From assembly GCA_033239125.1 (NCBI GenBank), contig BSWB01000001.1:55581501-55645500 (forward strand): a stretch of 64,000 nucleotides of DNA, given 5' to 3'. Each line of letters opens with the position of its first letter. Position 1 is the first letter of the stretch. Shown here in pieces: positions 1 through 10,238 of the stretch. Both the position numbers and the translations under genes were made by a program. Source of the DNA: Fagopyrum homotropicum (Eukaryota; Streptophyta; Magnoliopsida; Caryophyllales; Polygonaceae). Below the pieces are notes generated by a model, which was not told where the DNA came from, searched no databases, and saw only the letters and a program-made list of their open reading frames with translations.

Positions 1-1260
1 AACACTCTCATTTTAGAGGGAGAACAACACACAAAGATAGAGATTTAGAGTGAACTTTTGAGTGACTTTTGTTGAGAACATTTGAAGGCATTGTAAGGAA
101 CATTTTGGAGTTGTGTTTGAAGGGTTGTAAGTCTTGTTTAAATCTCATATTCAGCTAAGACTACTTGTTTCTTTTCACTTTCATTTCATTTTCTTGCTAT
201 GGAAGCCATGAATGTTTGCTTGTTGAGTTCAAATCTTAAAATGCATGTTTTTGGCTAAATAGTTATGATTCTAGGGTAAGGGAATGATTGTTATGCCTTG
301 GACTATGATAGAATAGACTTGAATGTACCTTTGGATGATTTTCTTGCTCGAACATAACCTCTGATGAAAACCACGGCCTGCTCATGTAATTCCACGCCCG
401 TGGTTCTGTATGATCTACCCGTGGTTTGTTCTATTGTGCTCGTATTCATGAATTTGAATGTTAGGATGTTAGATTGTTTAAATCCTAGTGTTTATTAAGC
501 ATAATCTAGCCTAGGTCGACCTAATGCTAGCAAACTAAGTGAGGGAAGAGACTTACCCGGTAATTCTCGATCTTCGATACCAAAGATGATGAACTCTAGG
601 TAGTAGTGAGCCTCACAAGCCGCTATTGGACTGAGTGTGCTAGGATTGATGCTTAGGACTTGCCTTCCTGAGACTTACCCGGTAAGGAGAGGTTTGACCC
701 CTAGATAGCAATCCGGTTTGTGTAGAATTCCCAACCTTAGGCTGCTAGAGACTTACCCGTTAATAGGACCTTAGGTGCGGGATTAGTGGACGATGAGACC
801 TACCTGGTGATTGATCTCATTTGAGAAAACCCCTTCCCCAACATACCATATCTTGTCCAAGGTTGATTAGAAGCTTGAGTCCAACGCCATAACCGGAAGT
901 CCTAACCCCTAGAATCCGCTTTTCTCTCTTTGATTACATATCTTGTTCTTGCGTTGTTTGTTTATGTTGCTAGTTTGATTTATAATCTTGCATGATTTGT
1001 GATCTTTGCTTGATCACCACAAAAACCCAACCCAAAAATATCATGATTTTCATTTCTTTATTTCCTTCTCCTTTCTTAGACTAGATTTGCACTATCCATG
1101 ATCACTTGTTTGATTTGATTTCACCTTAGTCTTCGTGTTCGACCTCGGAATACTATCCTTGCTACAAAACGACCCAAACACTGTGGGTTCGCTAGGAGTT
1201 AGGATATTATATCGAGTTATAAATTGTAAGACTTTTGAGCTATACATTTCTAGCGTAACA
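1..1260 (+). repeat. 5' LTR of element A, R/U5 and end of U3 (partial)
   Basis: Matches 15890-17039 in the 3' LTR and ends TAACA immediately before the PBS. The 3' copy lacks about 12 bases near the start and about 100 bases corresponding to roughly 138-245 here, besides many point differences, so the pair is not young. The segment lies downstream of the TATA box seen in the 3' LTR and is therefore mostly transcribed leader. It contains CCACGG/CCGTGG repeats at 371-424 and four copies of a GAGACTTACCCGGTAA-like motif. Confidence 0.92.
548..810 (+). repeat. four iterated GAGACTTACCCGGTAA motifs in LTR leader
   Basis: Copies at 548-563, 670-685, 748-763 (one change) and 795-810 (GAGACCTACCTGGTGA). 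The core TTACCCGGTAA is palindromic around its central base. Equivalent sets occur in the LTRs of B, C-type, E, F and G. They lie in the transcribed part of the LTR. Function unknown. Confidence 0.8.
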
Positions 1261-1266
1261 AGTTTT

Positions 1267-1284
1267 TGGCGCCGTTGCCGGGGA
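1267..1284 (+). other. primer binding site, tRNA-Asp type (element A)
   Basis: TGGCGCCGTTGCCGGGGA, six bases after the LTR end, complementary to the 3' end of plant tRNA-Asp. This is the usual PBS of Athila-type elements and fixes the LTR boundary at 1260. Confidence 0.93.
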
Positions 1285-1402
1285 CTAGGTCTAGATTGAA
1301 TCATTGTGTATGATTGTCTATATTGTAGGTCTTTCTTGTTGGTTTTGATCTTGTTTGGTTTATGTCTTTGAATTTTCAGGACATCTCTCATTCTTTAGGT
1401 GC

Positions 1403-2883
1403 ATGCGAAGATCTCGTGGCAAGGATTTAGCTCCATTCGATCCCGAACCGGAGAAAACCCTTAAGACTAGATCCAAGAGCATTAAGAAGAAGAAGGAGAT
1501 GGCCGAAATAGATTTTCAAGCTGAGTTGGATGATGCCTTAGAGAAAATTAGGCTAAGGGATCAACTCTTCGAGAATGAGAGGAGACTTGCAAATGAGAGG
1601 CAAGAAGCAACTTGGAGGGATATTGAAGAGATTAAGGAAGCTCTTGTGCAAAGGGAGCTTAATCGTCAACAACCTCCACCACCACCACCACCGCAGCCGG
1701 CGGTCAATGTTCGGGTTGAGCCGATCATCATTGAGGAGCCACAAACGCTATGGCAACGTATGGATCCATCCCAAAGAGTGCACCATCCTGGTGTAAACAT
1801 AGGAGATCCAACAGTCCATGACTATGAGCTCCACCCTCAAGTGCTACAAATGATCCGGCACAATCAATTTGGAGGGATGGAAGGAGAGTCTCCTCATCAA
1901 CACTTGATGAACTATGAGATCTTGATGGAGACTCTAAGGCCACCTAGATTGGAGAGCAACAACAACAAGCTTATGGCTTTTTCCTTCTCACTTAAGGATA
2001 AAGCATTGGCTTGTTACCAATCCATTCCACTATGATGTGTTGGTACTTTGGAGGAAATGACAACCGAGTTCTTAACAAAGTTCTTTCCACCTTCCAAGAC
2101 AACCGAGCTAAGAGGGAATATCAATGCCTTCATGATGAAGGACAAGGGGAGCCTATTCAAATCTTGGGAGAGGTTCAAAGACCTCATCCTACATTGTCCA
2201 CACCATGGGATACCGAAGATAGAGCTGTTGGAGATTTATTTCAACGGGCTTGATGAGGATAGTCAATTCAAGCTTCAATCACTTTCCGGATGAACATTCA
2301 TGGAGAAGAATGTGGATGAGGCTTGGGAGTTTGTAGAGAAAAAGCCTTGGTGATAGAGAAGTACTCCCATAGGAAGAGTGATGGGAGAAAACTGGGAGTA
2401 TCTGAAGTAAGTGAAGTCACCATGAGCAACTACAAACTTGATGCAATCAACAATGAGCTTAAGTCCTCGAGGGAGTTGTGTACCACTACCTTAAGGAATC
2501 AAGCAAGTCCTCAAGTGCAAGTGCAAGCCAATTTGGCTTCCAAAGAGGGGGATATTAACTACATGGGAAGGGGTAACCTCAACACTTATCAAGGTCCTAG
2601 GAACTTCAACAACAACAGCCGGCAATACAACAATTATAGGCCTAATCACAACCATCCCGATTTCTCCTATTCTAACCCGGATGGTACCTTGAACCCTCCC
2701 GCTTCCACAAGCGCAGCCCCACTACCTAATGCTTCACAAGAGCCTCCACCCGGTTTTGCTCAACCTCCAAAGGATAGAACCGAAATGATGTTTGAACAAT
2801 TGCTAGGAAGGTTGAGTAGACTTGAGAGCACGGTGACATCCATTTCTATAGCTCAAAAGGTGCTAGAAGCACAAGTGTTCTAA
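1403..2883 (+). pseudogene. gag: Athila-like gag (capsid) pseudogene, element A
   Basis: Structural protein of the retrotransposon particle. The start is taken at ATG 1403 (MRRSRGKDLAPFDPEPEKT), because elements B and E share this N-terminus; an open frame runs upstream to 1355. Seen in order: Lys-rich segment, a charged coiled-coil-like stretch, a run of seven prolines near 1675-1695, and the retrotransposon gag core (SLKDKALA, FLTKFFPPSKTTELRG, WERFKDL, HGIPK). Breaks: TGA at 2033-2035 and 2291-2293 (each GGA to TGA against B), a one-base deletion near 2340, and TAA at 2881-2883 where B has CAA. No CCHC zinc knuckle is visible, as is common in Athila gag. Confidence 0.88.
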
Positions 2884-3710
2884 AAGGGCGGGTGAAGCAC
2901 AAAGGGATCCGAGAAAGCTTCCCGTAAGGACCGAGGACAATCCAAGAGGCCAAGTGTTGGCCATTACCACAAGGAGTGGACTGAGCATGAAAGATCCCTC
3001 ACCAAGGGAGAATGACATGGGGAAGCAAGTAGTAGTGGAGGAAGAACCATTGCAAGAAGAAGGAGGCAAGAGCAAAGATGATGAGCCAATATATGTGGCA
3101 CCACCTCCATACAAGCCACCACTACCATTCCCACAATCACGAGCAATAGCTCGTTTTGATAAACATTTCGGTAAATTCCTTGAACTCTTGTCCAAATTAC
3201 ATATTAACATTCCGTTCATGGGTGCAATTCTAGGTATGCCGGCCTATGGAATGTTTTTGAAGGAGATACTCTCCAACAAGAGAAAGTTGGAGGAGTATGG
3301 AGAAGTGAGGATGACTAAGAGGTCTTCCGAGTTGATACAAACCATGAGGGAGGAGATGCCTCCTAAGATGCGAGATCCGGGATCTTTTTGTGTGCCAATT
3401 AGAGTTGGAGAAGTACAATATGAGGCCCTATGTGACCTTGGAGCAAGTGTAAGCATTATCCCGCTTGCACTTTGCAATAATGTTGGGCTAGGAGAACCGA
3501 AGCCGGTCAAGATGACCCTCTACATGGCGGACCGATCCATCACTCACCTTGTAGGAATCCTAGAGGACATACCGGTTCAGCTTGGAAAGTTCTATGTGCC
3601 AATCGATTTTGTTGTTCTGGACATCCTGGCGGACTACCCGGTTCCTATCATTTTAGGGATGCCATTCTTAGCCACATCCGGATGCTGTCCACAATGATGA
3701 AGAGGCAAGC
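2884..3710 (+). pseudogene. Athila-like aspartic protease region, element A
   Basis: Open frame 2954-3697 after a one-base insertion just past 2883. It encodes the gag-protease linker (RGQVLAITTRSG), the conserved block around HFGKFLELLSKLHINIPF, and a retropepsin with active site CDLGASVSIIP followed by ILGMPFLATSG. In an active element the protease cleaves the Gag-Pol polyprotein in the particle. A deletion of about 70 bases at 3681-3690 removes the segment that B encodes as LLDCKNGILSFNIGEENIKF and shifts the frame. Confidence 0.85.
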
Positions 3711-4747
3711 CCTTAGTAAATATGTCTTCAACATTGTTGAGGAAGAGGAGTCTAGAGGAGTTGTGAGCTCAATCTTGATCAAGGGTCCACTTGAGAAGGA
3801 TCTTAGCATGAGCATCATGGAGGAAGGAGCTGAGGAAGCTTGCAATGAAGAAATCCAAGCTTTGGATTCATTAGAAAAGGAGACAAGTGCTGAATTTGAA
3901 GTGCATGAAGGAGTTTTGAAACACTATAAGAACCACGGCCTGGCACCAAGAACCACACCCGTGGTTTCAACCGTGGAACTCTCTGTAATGTCCAATGATT
4001 GTGAATGCATCTTTGAATGATGATGAGATTGATAGATTGTTGAATGAATTAAAATTGCATAGGAGAGCTATTGATTACACCATTGATGGCTTAGTTGGCA
4101 TTAAACCATCTTTGTGCATGCATAAAATCTTGATGGAAGACAACCATAAACCTTCAATTGAACCTCAAAGAAGATTGAACCCTACTATTTAAGAGGTAGT
4201 CAAGAAAGAGATCTTAAAATTGTTAGATGCCGGAATCATTTTCCCGATTTCGGATAGTAAATGGGTTATTCCCGTACATGTTGTTCCTAACAAGGGTGGT
4301 ATGACCATAGTAACTAATGAGAACAATGAACTAATCCCAACTAGGACGGTTACGGGGTGGAGAATGTGTATTGACTATAGAAAGCTTAATGTTGCCTCTA
4401 GGAAAGATCATTTCCCTCTTCCCTTTATTGACCAAATGCTAGAAAGGTTGGCTCAACATTCACATTTTTGTTACTTAGATGGTTGTAGTGGGTTTTTCAA
4501 AATTCCTATTCACCCGGATGACCTAGAGAAAACAACATTGTCCTTGGGGAACATTTGCATATAGCAGGATGCCATTTGGGTTGTGTAATGCATCCGCCAC
4601 CTTTCAAAGGTGTATGATGACTGTTTTTCTGAATATATTGAGAACATTATGGAAGTGTTTATGGATGATTTCTCGGTGTATGGCTCTTCATTTGATAATT
4701 GCTTGGCTAATTTATCTTTGGTGTGGAAGAGATGTGAGGAAACTAAT
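3711..4747 (+). pseudogene. Athila-like reverse transcriptase, 5' half, element A
   Basis: Follows a Glu-rich linker (3711-3990) holding CCACGG/CCGTGG repeats at 3931-3977. A deletion joins 3991 to the RT N-terminus (VNASLNDDEIDRLLNELKLHRRAI). RT motifs seen: SDSKWVIPVHVVP, TVTGWRMCIDYRKLN, DHFPLPFIDQMLERL, CYLDGCSGFFKI, MPFGLCNASATFQRCM and the region of the FMDD catalytic box near 4660-4675. Stops lie at 4190-4192 and 4562-4564, with frameshifts nearby. Element H is inserted at 4748, just before the coding for the segment that resumes at 11666 (LVLNCEKCHFMV). Confidence 0.87.
4743..4747. repeat. target-site duplication CTAAT of element H
   Basis: CTAAT at 4743-4747 and again at 11661-11665 flank H exactly. 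Removing one copy and H restores the colinear RT sequence seen in element B. This proves that H inserted into A. Confidence 0.9.
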
Positions 4748-6171
4748 TGACCAAAGGTATTTCTATGGTCGTCTATACCCAATCAAAAGTAAATCCCGAC
4801 TTAGCACTAAGAACAACTACAGTGATTAAGTAAGGGTCGAACCCAAGAGAGTTAAGGTGTTTTAGATGCAATTATCGATTATAATGACAAGTGACACAAA
4901 GGGGGGGGTTTGGTTGAATTGATGTACAAAAACTTATGAAAACGATTAATGCGACAAGTAAGACAATAATGGATGAATCTACACTAGGTTGATTCTAAGC
5001 ATGCAATTGCTACTTTGGTGCATTCCTTTTACAAGTTTTCAAGTAATCTCCCGTCTCGATCATACATATGTGTTGAGCCAACCGGCATCAACACAACTTA
5101 ACCTATTAAAGTTCCGTAAACCTACAAGAACAAATAACAATTTAGCATTCAAACAAAGACCAAGGGATATAAAGAGAAGATTAAAACCGTTAAACTTATC
5201 TTTATATTTTTGTTCCTTTTCTTTAAGTAATTACAACCCATTATTACATAAAGTGACTACTAGATTAAAGACCCGAACCCGGAACCTATTAATCCTAGTT
5301 GTTTACATGCACTTTATTACCTAAGGTGATCAATCTCAAGTAATAGTTAACATGCAATTAAACAATGGAGATCAAGGAAACACAAAGCATTATTGGATTA
5401 AAACTTATATTAAAAGAACTTACAACCAAAATAACAAAGCAGCTTCAAACCTACCCAATGTAGCAAGGGAGATAGCAACTCATTACAATGGAAAACTCAA
5501 GTGTAAAAATGGATTTTTTGAGGAAAAGCATGGATGATTCTAGCAATCAGCCATGGACTATTTATACTACAAAAGACACTTAATTAGGAGTAAATAGCCG
5601 GCCTAAAATTGCCACCTTTAATGCCATAAAGGTGGTGTAAACATCCGTAGTAAAGCTTCTGGGGTTTCACCGCAAGGGCGGCCTTTAGGAACCGTAGGGG
5701 TGGTTTAGGCAAAATCGGTTGATCTTCTTCAGAACCGTCGGGGCGGCGACACAACTCCGCTGGGGCGAATCTTAAATGCACTTCAACGTCTGACATTTCG
5801 CCTTCCTGACGTTTCTGATGTCAAGTCGCAGGGGTGCCTTAAGGCCAAAGCAGGGGCGGTGGCATAGACTCTTCGCCTTCCAGCTCCCAAGGCGAGGCGC
5901 AGGCAGGGCGTAGTGGGAGGCGCATGGGAGCTGGTCTTCGTCTCATCAAGGCAAGTCAACGCAGGGGCGGCTGCAAGGGCCCGCGGGGGCAGTGGAGCAA
6001 TAGAAACTTTGCTTCTTGATTGATCTTTACTCCTAAGTGCTTATAACTCCTTCCTTAGCTTCTTTTGATCTTCTTCTTCTGGACCAAGGAGTTAGTAGCA
6101 TAAACCGACACTAATGCAATAAAAAAGACTCTAAAAACTACTCTAAATGATAGTGATTCCATCACCAATTA
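4748..6171 (-). repeat. 3' LTR of element H
   Basis: Nearly colinear with 10239-11660. On the minus strand it begins TAATTGGTGATGG, whereas the 5' LTR begins TGATAGGTGATGG, so the TG terminus has mutated. It ends at TTGGTCA. A run of G/C-rich repeats related to CGCAGGGGCGG occupies about 5655-5995, upstream of a TATA box at 5569-5576. Confidence 0.9.
5569..5576 (-). promoter_or_regulatory. TATA box of H 3' LTR
   Basis: TATAAATA on the minus strand inside GTAGTATAAATAGTCC, conserved at the same place in the 5' LTR (11049-11056). It lies downstream of the GC-rich U3 repeats, as expected for a core promoter. Confidence 0.65.
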
Positions 6172-6212
6172 AACTCCCCCATACTTAGACCTTTTACTCA
6201 TCCCGAGTAAAA
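6172..6212 (-). other. polypurine tract of H with adjacent GGGA-loop hairpin
   Basis: On the minus strand AAGTATGGGGGAGTT runs up to the LTR and is the plus-strand primer. Five bases before it stands a perfect 8-bp stem-loop, TTTTACTC and GAGTAAAA (6192-6199 with 6205-6212), loop GGGAT. The same design with different stem bases is seen at 15315-15334 and 62592-62611. Confidence 0.8.
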
Positions 6213-6712
6213 CAAATGACAACCATTAGACTCAAGGTCTCAGGAAGCAAAGGAAAGAAAGAAAAACAATGGAAAACAAGAGAAAAACCAAGAAATAAAG
6301 AACGGAAAAGAGAAGAAATGTGAGAAAAAGAGATACTACCATCCTTATCGCTCCAAGAGTGGCCTACCCGGAGAACCTCCTTATGACTCCCCTTCTTATG
6401 TCGCCAAAATGCCGCTCATCTTGCCAAAGCGCCCTTTCGGGTTTTCACCTTGCGACTCTTGTTCATTTCTCACTTAAGCTCACATCCCTCAAGTCCAATT
6501 TTTGCACCAACCTAAGGTTGGTCGGACTACCTTCTTTTTACCTAAACCGCCCTTTCGGGTTTTCGGTTTATCCAAGGATTTTCATGCCTTTTTCACTTCT
6601 TTGGCTTTCTTTCTTTTTCTTTTTTTTTTACAGATTTCAACAAAGCAAAACAAATTCCAAAAAAACAACACAATAAACTGTACAAGCAATGATATATATC
6701 CCTCCCCCATAC
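6213..6712 (-). other. 3' untranslated region of H
   Basis: A-rich sequence between the ORF1 stop and the hairpin. It includes a pyrimidine run (plus strand, about 6600-6630). A second PPT-like box, AAGTATGGGGGAGGG on the minus strand, lies at about 6699-6713, directly at the ORF1 stop codon. No other feature seen. Confidence 0.6.
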
Positions 6713-8116
6713 TTAAAGTGCACTTTTTCCTGGAGGTCCGGATGGACCACCAGGACCCTCCTCCGGCGTGTAAGGGAAGTGGTTGAAGAAATGCTCCTGC
6801 CGGCGGTGAAGAGTGTCAATCCGGTCCTCCTAAGCCTCCATCCTCTCTCGAAATGAAGTCTCATAGCTAGCCTGCCAAGCTAGCTGTTGCATCTCCAACT
6901 GTTGCTGATGAGCCGCATGCCAAGCATCTTGATGGCGGTCAAAGTGGGTAGTCATGGAGGACCGGAAGCTGGACTGCCACGCCTGCTGCTGCTCAAGCAT
7001 GGACCGCTGATACTATATCGGCCATGCCTGGTGTTGTGTAGTCAAAGCAGCCATCTTAGCATGCAGACTCTCCATGGTGTGACTGTCGTGTCCCGTCGTC
7101 GACATCTCCTCATCAGTGGTGTGGGCCCTACTAGAGCCGGCTGCGTACATCCCAACAATATCAACTTGAGGTCGTCTCGGAGGGACAGGGTCAACCGGTA
7201 CATATAGGTCCGAGAGCTCTTCTCCCAAGGGGAGTCGTCGGGGAAGATATGTGATGTGACTCCCATCTGCAAGGGGGATCCGGAACCGATGCTCCCCGTC
7301 TCCCCTGAGGAGCCTGCAACTCCTGAACAACCCTTCATTGTATAAGGGTGCCTCCAAGCCTTCTTCCAATGGAGGAAGGTCCATAACCCGCACAGCAAGT
7401 AATGATATGATACCTCCTCCCACTATGTCACGAGGCTAATTCTTCCTAATCCGCTTAAGAGCGGTAAGGAAGAGATATGCCCAATCCGGCACCCAATCAT
7501 TCGTGGAGAGGCAAACATATAACAATGGAAGGTCCTTGAGAGCGACCTTATTCTCCTCCTTGTGTCCACAAAAGACACTCATGAAAACCTTTGATATGAG
7601 CCTCAAGCAGGGGTGAGTGAATTTGTTGGAGTACTCGCCACCTGCATGGTACTCTGGCCTAGTGGCGGCCTGCCAAAACTCAAGCAAATCCGGTTTCGGA
7701 ATGGGCTACCACCAGTCATCGGAAGCTGCTATTGTCACTCCTAAAGCCTCCAATATTTGGGTGTAATCCAATGTGTACTTCCTCTTGTTGTACTTGAATG
7801 AAAGCCCAACACACATTTGGTCTACCGTCTCCATTTTGAATGTTGGTATAAATTGTCTGCTGAGGTCGGGGTGTGTTGAAGCGGTCTTTATTAGAAAATG
7901 TCCCAACCCGGCATTGTTTAGATATTCCTGCATACTCTCCAACATCCCTAGATTTTCCAAGGTGGAAACATCAAGGAACCGGGTTGTATGCACCTCCCGG
8001 CTTTGAACAATCCTATATCGATCCTTCTCACCTTCCGTCAACTTGTATTTCCTTTGTGGTTCCATCTCTTGCAATTGATCAACTAAGAGAGTTAGAAAGT
8101 TCAGAAATTTGATCAA
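6713..8116 (-). pseudogene. ATHILA ORF1-like gene of element H
   Basis: One reading frame of about 467 codons from ATG 8116 to TAA 6713-6715, interrupted by four in-frame stops (about 7706, 7436, 7013 and 6830), all consistent with single-base changes. The first 140 residues contain RFLDVSTLENLGMLESM, GHFLIKTASTHPDLSRQF and FKYNKRKYTLDYTQILEALG, which resemble the N-terminal domain of the Arabidopsis retrotransposon (ATHILA) ORF-1 family. A long middle part follows, then a Gln-rich C-terminus (about residues 360-430, several QQQ and AWQ repeats) and a Pro/Gly-rich end. The biochemical role of the family is not established. A search against Pfam ATHILA ORF-1 would confirm or refute the match. 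Confidence 0.68.
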
Positions 8117-8880
8117 AAGACGAACCTTCTATCGTAAAATCCAAAGGGGCGGCTGCAAAAGACGCAAGGGCGGGTCGACGTAGGGGCGGGAGTTTCCAGC
8201 CACAGGTACGGTCGAAGAGCGGAAGGCGATTTGGTCGTTTCGACGAAGGTGGTGGCGATGGGGCTTTTCCAGCGCTTTCTTTGGTTCCTGCGATTGTCGC
8301 CGGAGGTGGAGCAGTCGAGCGAGAGTGGAAGGGTTGTGTGTGGTGGAGGTTGTTCGTGTTGGTAAGGAGGTGGCACCAATAGGTTGCCGGAGGTGGCGCA
8401 GGGGGCGCGACGAGGTGGTGGCGATGAGTTGCTGGAGGGCGCAAGTGCGTAGGGGGTGAGGCGGCTAGGTTTCGCAGAGTGAATGGAGAGGGAGTGGAGA
8501 AGGTGGTAGATGTAGGTTATTTTTGGGAAGTGTATTTTTTCTTTCCTTAACTGTACCGTAGGGGCGGTGTGTGTCGCCGCGGGGGCGGTGACAAGAGAGA
8601 GGGGGCACGCAGCCTCAGCGCCGGGGGCGGAGCTGAGGGTGCGTGTCAAGGGTGGCCGCCGCAGGGGCGTAGGGTTGGCACCGCGGGGGAGGTGACCTAT
8701 GTCCGCAGACGTAGGCCCAGCGCCGGGGGTGTCGCTGGCCAGGAGTGTCGCCACAGGGGCGTGTTTTTAGAGCCGCAGGGGCGGTTTTCTTGACAGAAGC
8801 TCCTCTTCTTATTCCTTCGGGTTGCCTCCCTAATTAGCGCCTTTGTTTTACGTTGTTGGCTCGACGTAAGGACTCTTCCT
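8117..8880 (-). repeat. GC-rich GGGGCGG-repeat spacer of element H
   Basis: Non-coding-looking stretch between gag and ORF1. From about 8140 to 8785 the plus strand carries many variants of CGCAGGGGCGG, several of them preceded by CCG, in a GTGG/GGAGG-rich background. The same short motif fills the U3 of H and the LTRs of the unrelated Tekay elements in this window. A Pro/Ala-rich open frame on the minus strand here (8113-8754) looks like a by-product of composition. Confidence 0.7.
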
Positions 8881-10167
8881 CTATGTTTGAACATCCTCCA
8901 ACCTGCATTTTGGGTTTATAACCGTTTGCGATGGTAATCCTCCGGAGGCCCTAGTTTCAATTCTTTTAATGGCTTCCGCCATTTGACCAACCTGCTTCTC
9001 AAGGGTTTTGATGCTTGATTCTGTTGTTTGGACAAGTGTAGCAAAGTGTTTAGTCAAAACCTGCAACATATCTTCAGTTGAGTGATACTTACCTTGGCGG
9101 GGCTGCTGTTGTTAGTTTTGTTGATCCCTCCAACCGAAATTCTGTTGGTCACGCCAATTTGGCATGAAATTCTGTGCATAGCGATCGTTCCTAAGTCTTT
9201 GTTGATGTGGTTGTCTATAACCCATTGCGTTTGCTTCAGCATCGTCATCTTGAACTTGTGGACACATGTCCATTGAATGATACGGGTCAGCACAAACTCC
9301 ACAAGTTTTGAGATGTTGCGGTGTTCCCATAAGTGTTAGCCTCTTCACCATTTCCTTCAATTCCGCTAGCTCGGTGGAAATCTCGTTCTTCCCGGAACTC
9401 ACGGCATGAACTCCTTTCTTAGCCGGGGTCCTTCCAAAGTTCCGAGTTCCTTCCGCTAGTTTCTGCATCTTTTCCAAATCAAGGTCAGGAGTAGAGTTAA
9501 GAATATTACCTCCGCAAGCCGCATCGACGATCCTCCTTTCATTGTCTAGCAAGCCATTGCACAAGTACAAGACTAGATCTTGAGTTGAATATACATGGAA
9601 AGGACATCTGCATCGGAGGCATGCAAACCATTTGAAATACTCGTAGAGAGTTTCAGTTGCCTCTAGCTCGATGTTGCTTATAGCTTTCTTCAAGCTATTG
9701 GCCTTTTTAGCTGGAAAGTATTTCTCCAAAAATGCTTTGTGAAGGTTCTCCCAAGTGTCAATGCTCCCAGATGGAAGGTTGTAATACCAATCATCCGCCT
9801 AATCTTTGAGTGTGAAGCCGAATGCCCTCATCTTGATCTGTTCTTCGGTAATGTTGGCCGGCTTTATGCTCATACAAACGGTGTGGATCTTCCCAAGGTG
9901 CTTGATGGGGTCTTCACCACTTAGCCCATGGAAGGATGGAAGCAAGTGAATAAGGCCTGGTTTGAGCTTAAAGTTGACTCCTTCCCCTAGTGCCGGTATA
10001 GCGACCGCAAGAGGGTTTTGAGCAAAATTGGGCTGCGTAAGTTGACGAAGAGTACAGTCAGCCATCTCTTGTTGTAGTTGTTGTTGTCTTCGTTGCCAGA
10101 TGTGCGTCCTCTCAATTTCTGGATCAAAAGAAGCAAAGCCGGAATTAGTAGCACGGGTTTGAACCAT
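8881..10167 (-). pseudogene. gag: gag pseudogene of element H with CCHC zinc knuckle
   Basis: Single frame from ATG 10167 (MVQTRATNSGFASFDPE) to TAG/TAA at 8881, about 428 codons, with in-frame stops at 9799-9801 (TGG to TAG, after GFTLKD) and 9112-9114. It encodes the retrotransposon gag core (FHGLSGEDPIKHLGKIH, then WENLHKAFLEKYFPAKKANSLKKAI just past the first stop) and a perfect CX2CX4HX4C knuckle, CGVCADPYHSMDMC (about 9300-9260). This knuckle is absent from the gag of A and B. The C-terminus holds QNFGWRDQQN repeats and a coiled-coil-like segment. The frame shows no shifts, so coding constraint ended recently relative to A. Confidence 0.88.
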
Positions 10168-10215
10168 AAAAATGATTCAAACCAACAATCAATAATAACA
10201 ATAAAACACAAAAAC

Positions 10216-10233
10216 TCCCCGGCAACGGCGCCA
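10216..10233 (-). other. primer binding site, tRNA-Asp type (element H)
   Basis: Minus strand TGGCGCCGTTGCCGGGGA, identical to the PBS of A and B, five bases inside the LTR edge at 10239. Confidence 0.92.
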
Positions 10234-10238
10234 AAATT

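Noticed and set aside
1092..1391. 99-codon frame on the minus strand across the LTR end and PBS of A, repeated at 45687-45986 in B
   Set aside because: It is antisense to LTR/PBS sequence; similarity between copies follows from LTR conservation, not coding.
1370..1400. Splice-acceptor-like TTTTCAGGACATC before gag in A and B
   Set aside because: No matching donor can be argued from the sequence alone; conservation may only reflect family identity.
8113..8754. Open frame of 213 codons on the minus strand between gag and ORF1 of H
   Set aside because: Pro/Ala-rich translation of GC-rich repeats; no domain seen and other frames are open over much of the same stretch.
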